The notes below the pieces were generated by a model. It ran no database searches, was not told the DNA's origin, and worked only from the letters and a program-made list of their open reading frames with translations. A stretch of 64,000 nt of DNA from Epichloe hybrida (taxonomy: Eukaryota > Ascomycota > Sordariomycetes > Hypocreales > Clavicipitaceae), in the NCBI GenBank assembly GCA_019022495.1, contig JAFEKR010000015.1:124001-188000 (forward strand), in the 5' to 3' direction. The position numbers and the translations under genes are program-made. This document shows positions 43,418 to 53,492 of this stretch, piece after piece (position 1 is the stretch's first letter; every line of letters begins with the position of its first letter).

Positions 43418-45087
43418 ATGACCCGAACGAAATCGGCCATCAAGTACGGCAAAAGGTCGACGCGGTCCAAGGCCGAACGCTTGTTCGCCGAGTTGCCTCA
43501 GAGTCCGGTCCGAAAACCACTGGGTGCCGAGATGGACCACGCTGTCGACTGCATCACAGAGAAGCTGTCAAAAGCTCGGATAGAGGAACACCCCAAACCG
43601 CTGCGACGATCACCACGAAAAAGCATCATTTGTGTTCAGGTTGTGGATGAAGATGAACCCCCAGATTCTTCGAATACCTCCGAAGAGGTCGTCAACAAGA
43701 AATCGAATGCACCCATCGAGACAGATCAGAATATTGTCCTCCGCGGAAGTCCATTGGAGGAGAGTGGAGAGGACGAATCTTTTGAAAGCTCATTCGGAGG
43801 CACATCTCTACGAATCTTGTCCTGGGATGATGTCTGCCCCCCCGGAGATGGCATAGAAAAGATTGCCGAAGCCTCGTATGCGGAGGTTTATCGCGTCACA
43901 AACGAGCGAGGAACCAGTGTGATTAAGGTTATTCGACTGCCTTCGCCCATAAAACCCCAGACAAAAGCCCAGGTGCGGTCGAAGTTGGTGGACGAAGAAC
44001 CACATTCCGAGGAAGACATCAATGGCGAGCTGCGGATATCGGAGTGGCTGGCGGATGTTCCTGGATTTGTGGTCTACAAGGAGAGATATCTCGTCCAGGG
44101 AAAGACCTCAAGGGCGTTGTTGGAGACGCATCAGGTCTTTCAGAGACGGATGAAGAGGAAAGACCCCGGGCGAGCACAGTTCTATCCTTCACCGAGCCGA
44201 TATTTGGATGATACCAAGTTTCTTGTTGTCGAGTTGGGGGACGCAGGTGTTGCGTTGGAGGATTGGCGACTGAAGACCGAGAGTCAGTTATGGGACATCT
44301 TCTTCCTGGAAGCCATAGCACTGGCTAGAGCGGAAGAAATCGCCATGTTTGAGGTACGTTGCTCGAGAGCAAACCCTGGTGGCTACAAGGACGAGCTTCT
44401 GACTCAAGGCAGCATCGTGATTTGCACGAAGGAAACATCTGCATAAGGCAGGCTAGGCCTCCTATCGAAAGAAAATCCGAAACAGAAGGTCATTTTGGCT
44501 ATTCCGGTCTCGACATCACCATTCTGGACTACGGCCTGTCGCGAGCAGAGGATCTGTCGATTGACTTTGCGAAGCCCATTGCGTACGACTTGGAACGAGA
44601 CCTGAGCCTGTTCACGAGCACACACGCGCCGCAGTGCAAAGTCTACCGCCAGATGCGGTCATTTCTGCTCCGAGCAGACCGCCAGTGCCTGCCACCAGAG
44701 GCACACAAGACTCCTTACGCCAAGGGAGTAGATGGGCCACTTTGCTGGGAGGCGTATGTTCCTTACACAAACGTGTTGTGGCTGGCATATCTCTACGAGT
44801 ATTTGCTAGACCATTTCGAAGGCGACGCAGTGGATCTGGCTCGCTTCGAAGACTGCACGGCAGACATGTGGACACACTTGAGCCCAGAGGCTGATGACGG
44901 CACCCCTTGTTTTGGGTCTGCTGGGGACATTGTTTGCTTTGCCGTGGAGGCTGGCTGGCTGCGCGAGGAACAGCTCATAGGGTCGAGCGCCTCGATACTT
45001 GAGAGGGAGGATAGCATCATCGTGTTTCGGGATGAAGGTTGCGCCGACGCCTCGGGGAGAAGATCGTCAAGACATCTCAGGCAGTGA
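43418..45087 (+). CDS. HRK1: Haspin-type histone H3 kinase
   Basis: Two exons (43418-44353, 44413-45087) give 536 residues. The basic N-terminus (KSAIKYGKRSTRSKAERLF) and a disordered acidic linker precede an atypical kinase domain. It has a glycine-poor loop ASYAEVYRV with the Lys in VIKVIRL, then GELRISEWLADV as helix C. The catalytic loop is HRDLHEGN, with its His the first codon of exon 2. DYGLSR replaces the usual DFG, as expected for haspins (DYT/DYG). Haspin phosphorylates histone H3 Thr3 at mitosis to position Aurora B. The start at 43418 is preferred over the in-frame ATG at 43376 because of its A at -3 and conserved sequence beginning there. Confidence 0.9.
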
Positions 45088-46049
45088 GAAATGTCGGATG
45101 CGCTGCCATTTTCGGGGTTGGGGTTGGCAGTCACGGCATTGATGATGCTACCTTGCGAGCTTTTGTTTGGATAAGCAGGAGATTGAACTATATACGATAC
45201 CACGGGAAAGGGTACTGGGAGGGCTTGGTTGGATCGAAACTGTAATTTCGTGTTGCCCAGTTTTATATAATGGACATGATATTTAATATACGCAGGATTT
45301 GGGGTTGACTGATTCCAAGCGGCATGCCCAATGAAGATTTGGTTGTAGTTGTTCACAGCAATGGACGGCGTCCCAGCGAGTTAGACGGTACCTCCAAAGA
45401 AGGGGGCGTGTGGTGTCGAAGCAGGTGCCGCACTAACTCACCACAGGCTTGCCCGTCACGCCAGCGCCGAGGTTGCCACGCCCACATTATGTACGGATTA
45501 GAGGAGTCATATCAGAGCCTCGGCTCAATAACTCGGAAGTCCACTTTTCAGCATTTCCACCACAACCAGTACTTCGCAACTGGCATGCTCCGTCAACGGC
45601 GGCCGGAACCACATGTCACGTCCGCCATTTGATCAATCCTCATCTTTGTGGCCTCCTCTGGCACGCAGGCCGCGACTCTGCTCCTCTTCCCTTTGTTTAT
45701 TTCCTTTTCCTGTTTGACCCTGCGCGGTCGGTGGTGCAAGATACCGCGGCGCAGCAATTCTTCAACCTGCAATCAATCACACACGCTTGTCTCGTCAAAC
45801 GTCGTCGGCTTCTTTCCCGCCGCCTTCTTTCCCGCCCCCGTCGTCGTCGTCGTCGAATACAGTTACACAAGAGGAGGACCGCCGAGTGGCATTCCATCGC
45901 CTGCGTATTCATAGCTCCGCCATCCTTGCAGCTTTGGTCGACGTAAATCCGACGACCGACCACTCGCTCGGTCATCTTATAAACAGCCGCCATCCATACA
46001 TGCCGAAGACGATAAAACCCACCAAGTCGCCGATTACTATCCCGCCATC
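45088..46049. other. Intergenic region between haspin and Pex26-type genes
   Basis: About 1 kb of non-coding sequence with the haspin 3' end and the promoter/leader of the peroxin gene. A CGTCGT repeat lies near 45838-45856. No gene is supported. Confidence 0.45.
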
Positions 46050-47531
46050 ATGCCGTCGTCGGTCAATAGATCGCATTTGCCGGCTGGTAGTCCCACCATG
46101 ATTGTCTCCGCCTCGGACTCGTACACCCACAACATTCTTTCTTCATCGGTTGCCTCCCTGCGCTCCTCCACTTCCGCGTCGAGGCAGACGTCTCAGATAT
46201 CCAAGACATATCGACAAGCATCAACCTTGTTCTTGACGCGTCGCTTGCCCGAGGCACTCACCACCCTGACGCCGCTCATCTTCTCACCTGGTTCGGCGGA
46301 CGATGGAGAACCTGCACCAGTTGCTTCTGCTTCGAGAACCTCCCGGATCAAGGTGTGGAGCCTATACTTGACCATTCTCAATGCCATTCTAGAGATGAAC
46401 CCCGAAGAGGGCAAGGACGCGTTCGGCAATCCGGAATGGAGGGCGTTGTGCACAAAGGTGCGCGACGGACAGGTTTGGGAGGAAGTCGTCCATAACGGTT
46501 ACCACGACGTGGAAGGCGACGTTGATCCAGACGTCGTCATCAACTTGTAAGCGAATCCTCCTGTCTCATCGCATTCCCTTCCCTCGTGAGGCAGAACGCA
46601 CACACAAGTCAACAATGAGATGCTGACCCAACCTTGTTCATTCTCCAGAGCTACTCTTCTTCTTGCGCATGCTCGAGATCAGATACTAAACCAAAGACGC
46701 TTGGAGACCTACTTAGCAACTACTACTACTTGTGCCCCCAACATCGATCTGGCGGGCAAATTCGAAGGGTCGCCGGCACCCGGGTCGCGCACAAGCTCGC
46801 GATACAGGTCGCCGGCTCCCGGGACCAATGGTGCGAATACGCCTCGCGACCTCAACGCCCGGGTCAAGATTCTCGAGCTGTACACACTTCACGTTCTACT
46901 ACGGAACAACGAGTGGGACTATGCCCGTGAGTTTATCAGTGTGAGCTCTGTTCTGGACGAAGAACGCAGAGAGGCTTTTCTTCAGGCACTGCAAAGCTTG
47001 CAGGAGGAGCAACAAGAGCAAGAGCGGTTAGAAGACGAAGAGCGCCAGAGACAAGAGGATGAGCTGCGTCGTAAGATCGAAGAAGCCAGGCGGCAGAAGG
47101 CAGAGAACGAGGCGAGAGAACGAAAGAGACTGGAGGACGAACGGGCAAGGCAGCAAGAAGCTGGTGCTGCGGGCGACTACGGCGTCGAAGCCCCGTCTGC
47201 AAGCAGCAGCAGAGCTCGCCAGAACACATCCCAACATCGGCCAAACAAGTCGTCCATGTCATCACGAAGCGAGGGCAAGGCAATCTCGCCTGCTACATTC
47301 ACTGCTCGAGCCAGCATGATCATGGGCCGGCTGCAGAACGCTATCCAGGGGCTTGCTGCCTCTCTCAACGGCAATCCAGCCTTGCTCATGCGATTTCTGG
47401 CCTTTTTGGTCGGATTCCTCGTCATGCTTGGCCACAGAGGCCTTCGTCAACGGATTCAACGGATTCTGGGTGCCTCGTGGAACAAGGTACTGGCCACTGC
47501 GGGGATGGGTACCAAGGTCAGCTACATCTGA
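46050..47531 (+). CDS. PEX26: Pex26/Pex15-type tail-anchored peroxin
   Basis: Two exons (46050-46546, 46649-47531) give 459 residues. The N-terminal half has the helical segment [21 protein letters not shown] and a conserved [22 protein letters not shown]. Then come a Ser/Pro linker and a long Glu/Arg/Gln-rich coiled coil (about 300-365). One membrane span, [19 protein letters not shown] (about 410-428), lies close to the C-terminus and is followed by a basic tail. This tail-anchored layout and the N-terminal motif fit filamentous-fungal Pex26, which docks the Pex1/Pex6 AAA complex on peroxisomes. Assignment rests on recalled motif similarity and topology. A second ATG at 46098 could also serve as the start. 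Confidence 0.72.
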
Positions 47532-48111
47532 GCAAGTTGTTCGGCCCAGACTTGTACATTACGCGCTTTAATTTCGCGGCATTATGGGGAGTTTTGAGGG
47601 ACTGATTGGGAATTCATTTTCTTTTGTACTAATCGACACTCAACATGGGGGCTATTAATCATGAGATTTGCCACTTAAACAAGTACCTTGGTAGCTATTG
47701 TACATGGATATGCAAATGCCTGTCTTGGACATGCATCTTGTAGTCAGACATGAACACAGGAAAATTCCACACAATTTGGTTCATCCACAGTCATCAAGCC
47801 GGCTTTGTCATCGAAACAGGTCCGTTTCAGTCAGCTTGCAAAGCAACCACGTGCGTTCGGAAATATCCCCCAAAGTACGTGTCCTGACCAAACGCACGCA
47901 ATGTGTGTAAAATATCAGTAACACCTCGTAGCTTCTGTCTCCCCTCGCAGGACGCCATGACGCCAAAACACCACGAAAATGAAATCAAAGAATCACGCCC
48001 CGTGCCTCAGCCCCGTCTGTCGCTGAGCATGCAATTTCTCAGGAGCTTTTTAAAGAGGGAAAGAGGGGTGTTTTTAAAGTGAAAACTGCCCACACCCGGG
48101 CCACTTCAAGG
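47532..48111. other. Convergent 3' region between Pex26-type and PHF5A genes
   Basis: Non-coding sequence between convergent genes with no recognisable feature. Confidence 0.4.
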
Positions 48112-48581
48112 CTAGTAATTTGCCGACCGATTCGTCTTCTTTTGATAGAACAACTATTCCGAGGAAAAATCGGGGTCAGCATAAAAGTCGGAAATGAGAA
48201 CCCAAACTGCAAAGGGGGGGCGTACGTCTGTTCTGGAGCTTCCCAGGTTTATAATCTTGGGACACCCGTCACGATCCTTCTCCAGCCGCGTACACTCGAA
48301 GCAGTAGAAGGCGTCGGAGATGCCCTCGCCGCCGCAGACGACGCACTTGTTCTGGTAATTGCCGAAGCTGCATTCGTCGCAGATGCGCACGAGGGTCGTG
48401 GGGCGCACGTAGGAGTCGCAAACGGGGCACTTGCCGTCGCATTTGTCGCAGAGGCGGCCGATGGCGATGCCGGATTGCTTCCGACACATGACGAGATCGC
48501 TGGGTGGGAAGGGCGTTGTTAGCGAGGCTGGGCTGGCATCTTGGTCTCGGGGCTTGGGACTCACGGATGGTGGCGAGACAT
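48112..48581 (-). CDS. RDS3: SF3b splicing factor PHF5A/Rds3
   Basis: Three exons (48581-48565, 48499-48226, 48153-48112) give 110 residues, the family length. The protein starts [16 protein letters not shown] and carries the knotted set of CxxC pairs ([28 protein letters not shown]). It ends [19 protein letters not shown], with LFYQKK encoded in the small last exon, as in PHF5A LGSSKTDLFYERKK. PHF5A sits in SF3b of the U2 snRNP next to SF3B1 and helps form the branch-point adenosine pocket. A reading that ignores the last intron would run into intronic sequence and lose this conserved tail. It is divergent from the pinin-domain gene. Confidence 0.95.
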
Positions 48582-49075
48582 TGTGAGCAAAAAGCGCAGG
48601 AGGGAACGACGTAGCTCCCCAAGGGCGGCTGCGGAGGGGTTGGAAGAAGAGGGTTTGCTTTAGGGGGGGGGGGGGGGGGCCAAGGCAGCGAGAAACGAAG
48701 ATGGAAGTTTCTCCAGCTTTCTCAGCCTTGCTGGCTGTGGACGGCGATGGCCCTGGCCCTGGCCCGGAGACGTCGGTGCGGTGCGGTGCCGGCCAAGGCC
48801 AGATATCGGTAGGCCACAAGGGGCTTAGGCCAGGCCCGCTCCTGCTGCTACATACATAATGTATGTACATACAAACTGCGGGCTCTTTTCAAATTTCATG
48901 TCAAACCCGCGCGTTTCCCACGCCTCATGTCGACGGGACAACTTGATTCCCAAATGAACATCCCCGTGTTGTTATGCGCGCGCACAGCTCGAGGGTAAGG
49001 ACAGCTGCGAGGGGACTCTGTGCACCGGGTACAACAGTCATGCGATAAATTTGCCGTTTGGAGTCTGTTTGCATC
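48582..49075. promoter_or_regulatory. Divergent promoter between PHF5A and pinin-domain genes
   Basis: About 490 bp shared by two splicing-factor genes pointing away from each other. It contains a G run of about 18 at 48662-48679 and a repeated CATACAT/ATGTATG segment near 48850-48870. Co-regulation is possible but inferred only from layout. Confidence 0.45.
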
Positions 49076-50237
49076 ATGGTCACAGAAGAGGCGTACGTTT
49101 GGTGCTTCCCGCGATTTGCTCCCGGCAATCCCATTTCACGTTCAGCCACTAACTTCACATATCGACTCTCCAGCGGCCTCCAGGTCGGGCATGGGTCGCC
49201 AAAGCGAGATGAAAATGCTCCTACTCCTCCTTCAAACGACGAAACAACGCTCAAGAGGAAGGCATCTCCGGTCGACGTCGACCACAACGACGATGGCAAG
49301 AGCACCAAGCGGCAACGACAAGGAGAAGACGCACGCGAGCAACCACCAGCATCGGCATCAGAACTGCACCGACGAGAAAGTTGGCCTCCTCGCAGACCAT
49401 CTAGCCATGATGAATCATCACGGGATCGAAGAGATTCCGCCTCACAAGAGGAAAAGAAGCGAGGAAAACGGTTATTCGGCGGCTTACTGAGCACACTTAG
49501 TCAAACAAACACGAATTTGCAGCACAGGCGGCGCCAAGAAATAGAACGACGGCAGCAGGAGAGACTGCAGAAGCAACGAGACGAAGATGATCTGAGGCGA
49601 GCGGAGAAGCTCTCGAAGATACGAGAGACGCGGCTAGTCGAGCAGGTTGAGTTCCAAGAGCAAGTTGTGGGTTTTCCATTGTTTCTCTCGGTGATGAAGC
49701 ACCTTTTCAGCTGTGGATAGGAGAGCTGTCGGTACTGATGGTGTTTTGGATGCAGATGCGGCATAGACATTCTAAAATGCTTGCTCTGGCGGAATTCCTG
49801 AAGACCAAGGCCGAGCCTACCATTGTAAGGAAAATCAAAATAATAGGACCATTCACGGAGGAGCCCCCCAAATTAACGTGCAATAGTACTACTCGCCCTG
49901 GAAGCGGACTGCGGATCAGGAAGACATCATCGACGAGCAGATTCGTGCTGCGAAGATTACGATAGCGAAGGAAGAGGATGATTTCAAGGCCTTGAAGCAG
50001 CGCCATGCAAGTCGATATGGTTCGCGGGAGGACTCAGATCGTTGTCAAGACAAAACGGATGAGGGAGAAGGCAAAAAGATCACAACACAACCAGAGGAGC
50101 CAGAGGAGCTTGAAAAGGACGATGCTGCTGCGGGACAAGGGCATGCTGACGTGCCGAAAACGGCGGCGCAACACGATCCGCACGACGAGTCGGGATATGT
50201 TCTGGTGGACGCCGATGAGGACATGGTGATTTACTAG
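49076..50237 (+). CDS. Pinin/SDK/MemA-domain protein
   Basis: Four exons (49076-49092, 49174-49666, 49756-49824, 49887-50237) give 309 residues. The pinin/SDK/memA domain is seen as KKRGKRLFGGLLSTLSQ, the RRRQEIERRQQERLQKQR coiled coil, MRHRHSKMLALAEFLKTKAEP and YYSPW. The N- and C-terminal parts are charged and disordered, and the end is acidic (VLVDADEDMVIY). Pinin-type proteins associate with the exon-junction/ASAP machinery and spliceosome; a role in mRNA processing is inferred. Exon 2 ends at GTT before a GTGGGT donor, the choice that keeps frame with the conserved MRHRHS start of exon 3. Confidence 0.85.
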
Positions 50238-50823
50238 ATTGAGAGACAGGTTTTGTTATGGGGTTGATGGGGAGATTGTAAAAAATCGTGGCTCTTGTAA
50301 CTTTATATGTTTATTTCAGGACGGACCGAGTCGAAGCTGTGTTGAGGTGAGAGCATGGATAATGGCCAGCAGAAACGGGATTGCGTACTCGATACTCGGT
50401 ATTCCGTGCTGCCCTGTTGCACTGCAGGTGTGAGAGTGAGCAAATAAGTTACTCATTAGTAAGCCTGGTCAACGGCGCTCAACCTCGGTGCGTTTGGCTG
50501 CCCCGCCCCGTCGGACAGGGCAAGCGAGGCATTGCATTGCCAATGGGTTGCATTGTGGATGGGGAAAGCGGACATATGACGAAATGTGCGAGGCCCAAAG
50601 CTATCGCAGATGGTGGGATGTTCCGTCGAGCTAGCCCCGGGAATATATATCTATCATGAACGGATTTCCGTTTCGCACAATCGGCCTTGTTGTTGTACAA
50701 ATTACCCCGTACCGTTGCCCGCCAACTTGCCCATGTATATAACACACAAACAGACTCGGAACCGTCACCTCTGATCCCTTCCAGCCTGCCAAACGACAGA
50801 AAGAAGAGGCTCCCTTTTCCACA
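50238..50823. other. Intergenic region upstream of epoxide hydrolase
   Basis: Non-coding interval of about 590 bp containing the promoter of the hydrolase gene. No other feature recognised. Confidence 0.4.
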
Positions 50824-51852
50824 ATGGACACAAGCAAGCTCGTGCCGCACGACGCACGAGTCCGCGAGGAAACGGCGCAGATTCGCGGCAAAACATACTC
50901 CTACATGGTGGGCGCGCCGCAGAACAGGCAGCCCGTCGACACGGTGTTCCTCCTCCATGGCTTTCCCGACCTGAACTTTGGATGGCGCTGCCAGATTCCC
51001 CATCTCATGTCGCTTGGGTTCCGGGTCGTGGCACCCAGCATGCTCGGGTACGCTGGCACGTCGCGACCCGACGACCTGCGCCAGTGGTCCTTCAAGAGCA
51101 TATCCGACGACATCAAGGCGCTGGCGACCGAGTTTGTGGGGGAGCGAGGGCAGATCATCCTCGGCGGACACGACTGGGGCGGCGCCGTCGCCTGGCGCGT
51201 CGCCCTGTGGCATCCCGGGCTGATCAAGGCCGTCTTCAGCGTGTGCACGCCGTTCCAGGCCCCGACCACCCGCTGGGCCTCGCTGGAGGACCACGTGGCC
51301 GCCGGCAGGCTCGTCAACTTTCGCTACCAGCTCCAGCTCGGGGGGCCCGACGTCGAGGAGAGGCTGCGCTCGGAGCAGCACGTCCGGCAGTTCCTGAACG
51401 GCATGTTTGGCGGCCAAGGGCCCAACGGCGAGCGCGCCTTCACCACCTGGAACGGCGTCCAGTTCGACAACCTGCCGCTTCTGGGGCCCTCGCCGCTGCT
51501 TTCCAGGGAGGAGGCCGACCACTATGCCCGGCAGTACATGCGGCAGCCGGAGCCGCCGATGCGCGGGCCCCTGAACTGGTACCGCACGCGCGAAATCAAC
51601 CACGAGGAGGAGCTGGAGCTGGCCAGGAACTTCAGCCGGGTTGAGGCGCCTGCCTTGTTCATCGCCGCCACCAAGGATGCCGCCCTGCCCCCGGCCATGT
51701 CGGTGGGCATGGAGAAGCACTTCCGAGATCTGACCCGCAGGGAGGTCGAGGCCGCGCATTGGGCGTTGGTCGAGGCGAGTGAGCAGGTGAACAGGGGCAT
51801 TGCGGAATGGCTGAACAAGGTGCTGAATGGGGCCATCAAGGCTACTTTGTGA
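50824..51852 (+). CDS. Epoxide hydrolase (alpha/beta hydrolase)
   Basis: A single exon of 342 residues. Motifs in order are the oxyanion-hole HGFPD at residues 45-49, the GYAGTSRP loop near Tyr76, and the nucleophile elbow GGHDWGG with Asp117. NWYRTRE provides a candidate lid Tyr253, and Asp285 in TKDAALP and His312 in AAHWALVE complete an Asp-His-Asp-type triad. An aspartate nucleophile with HGFP is characteristic of soluble epoxide hydrolases, which open epoxides to diols via an alkyl-enzyme ester. The substrate is unknown; detoxification or secondary-metabolite roles are possible. The coding sequence is markedly GC-rich compared with flanking sequence. It is convergent with CRIPT. Confidence 0.9.
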   Translation: MDTSKLVPHDARVREETAQIRGKTYSYMVGAPQNRQPVDTVFLLHGFPDLNFGWRCQIPHLMSLGFRVVAPSMLGYAGTSRPDDLRQWSFKSISDDIKALATEFVGERGQIILGGHDWGGAVAWRVALWHPGLIKAVFSVCTPFQAPTTRWASLEDHVAAGRLVNFRYQLQLGGPDVEERLRSEQHVRQFLNGMFGGQGPNGERAFTTWNGVQFDNLPLLGPSPLLSREEADHYARQYMRQPEPPMRGPLNWYRTREINHEEELELARNFSRVEAPALFIAATKDAALPPAMSVGMEKHFRDLTRREVEAAHWALVEASEQVNRGIAEWLNKVLNGAIKATL

Positions 51853-51992
51853 ACAGTTGGGGAATAAAAAAGGGGGGGGGGGTGTACGTGACGCGATGCG
51901 GCCATTTTTGAACACATTGATATCATGAGTACGGAATATTATCCTACATGTCGTGTATGTATATGTGCGTGGGAACGCTCAGGGTGTCTATC

Positions 51993-52589
51993 TCACTTCA
52001 ACGTGAACTTCTGCCCAGTGACGGAAGGGGCAGCATTCGCCTTGGTCTCTCTATTCGGTTTGCCACACATTGCGCATGCTAAGTTTCACAGTTTCATTAA
52101 TTGCGTTCATCATTCCATGGGGACCTGCATACTTACAATCGTTCTTGTACGCGCACGTCTGACACAGTGAGTGGCCTTGGGATACTTTGGTCTTGCACTT
52201 TGCACATGCACTGCCAGCGTATTGTCTCGCTTTTAGCAACAAGTCTTCTCTGGTCACCAGAAGGGGGGAGGGGGGGGGGTGCGAGATGTGAAGATACCTT
52301 GAATACTGGGCATACGGATTCTTGGCCGACTTGGACAAGAGTTTGCTCTGTAAGTTGGTCGGTCAGCGCTGACCATTCCTACTCATGTCAAGAGCTTTGA
52401 TGCACGAGATGGAGGACGACCCGGGGACTTACTTTGACCACGCCGCTCTGCCCGAGCGTGGCGGCTTTCGACCCAGATGACTTGGTTGAGGATCCAGCAG
52501 GAGACCCATGGTACATCTCGCTCTTTTTTTTTGACATCTGGTGTTGCCAGGGTCGTCTTGGACAGTTTCTGACACTTTCCGCACACCAT
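51993..52589 (-). CDS. CRIPT: CRIPT homologue with an apparent one-base frameshift
   Basis: Four exons (52589-52433, 52347-52298, 52210-52137, 52078-51993) encode a CRIPT-family zinc-binding protein. It has MVCGKCQK at the start, YAQYS, CAKCKTKVSQ, CQTCAYK, CAMCGK and GQKFTLK at the end, giving about 121 residues. Exon 1 changes frame at a run of nine adenines (minus strand; T9 at 52524-52532). The VCGKCQKLSKTT part is in one frame, and SEMYHGSPAG with all later exons is in the next. The splice junctions all keep phase, so there is exactly one surplus base. CRIPT is a small protein linked to the spliceosome in animals and fungi. Homopolymer sequencing error is the simplest explanation; a true mutation or slippage is possible. 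Confidence 0.85.
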
Positions 52590-53492
52590 GGTCGAACGCA
52601 AAGCCTTGGGTGAGCAAGAGGCAGGATGGAGGCTCGGCGCTGCAGAGATGCGATGGTGGTTTGATGGTGAAACGCGGAGGGACTCGGATGAGAGACTGGT
52701 TGGTGGTTGAAGGTGGGTTTGCCGCCAATCAATCCATGGCCAATAATACGGAGTACTCCGTACATCTGCGGAGAGTTATTCATTGGCTTCTCTCGTCATT
52801 GGGATGCAAAGCGGATCGACCGTTTCATGCTTGCAAGCTGGCTTAGCCTGATCAGTGAGGGCCCATCAATGCTCAATGCTCCGTACTCCTTGCCTGCCAG
52901 CCTGCCACCCACCCAGGGGGGGGGGGGGGGCCCCCCTCCAGGGCCTCCACCCACAAGAATTCCACAAGAATAAGGGGCCCAGCACTCCAGCACTCCAGCG
53001 GATGGCCGTGAATGACTGAACGCCATCGATGCTGTGAGGAAAGAAAGGGCCCCCTGGCCTGGCAGACGTTGGAGTGGAGGCTGTGCAGGTCTTGGAAATT
53101 GAGCTGGTACTTGGCCAAGCCCTCACCCAGCCACGTGCACTCTTGTACCTTTAGTCCATTTTCTCCTCCCGTCCAGGCAGGCCAGACACCACCAACCAGA
53201 CAGAACAACGCCATCATTCAACTTGGTGCGCAGCCGCAGCCGCATCTGCATCGTCACACCAACACCTCGCTTCTCCTTCCACACATTCGTCAAATCCAAA
53301 TCAAGACGTCTCCTGCTCAGTCTCCCCGATCTTACCTCGAAGGAATCTACACCTGGTGCCCCGCCGGCGATTGACTTACCTTGAACCCTTCCTAGCTTCT
53401 CCTCGGCCGATTTTAGCCACGACAACTCGACTCTGCATGCGCCGCATCATCAGCCCCCATCCCGACTGTTTGAGCCTTGCTCATCCTCCAGC
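52590..53492. promoter_or_regulatory. Divergent promoter between CRIPT and Drs2-type flippase
   Basis: 900 bp between divergent genes. It contains the perfect palindrome TACGGAGTACTCCGTA within 52747-52763, a G13/C6 run at 52918-52936, and a CA/CT-rich leader before the flippase ATG. Confidence 0.5.
52747..52763. repeat. Palindrome TACGGAGTACTCCGTAC
   Basis: A perfect palindromic TACGGAGTACTCCGTA core. Half-copies (TACGGAGTAC or GTACTCCGTAC) occur at 7975, 16102, 29550 and 63585, all in non-coding DNA. Confidence 0.8.

Noticed and set aside
48154..48225. Extension of PHF5A through VRPPFAV... to a later stop
   Set aside because: That sequence is an intron; splicing restores the conserved LFYQKK tail.
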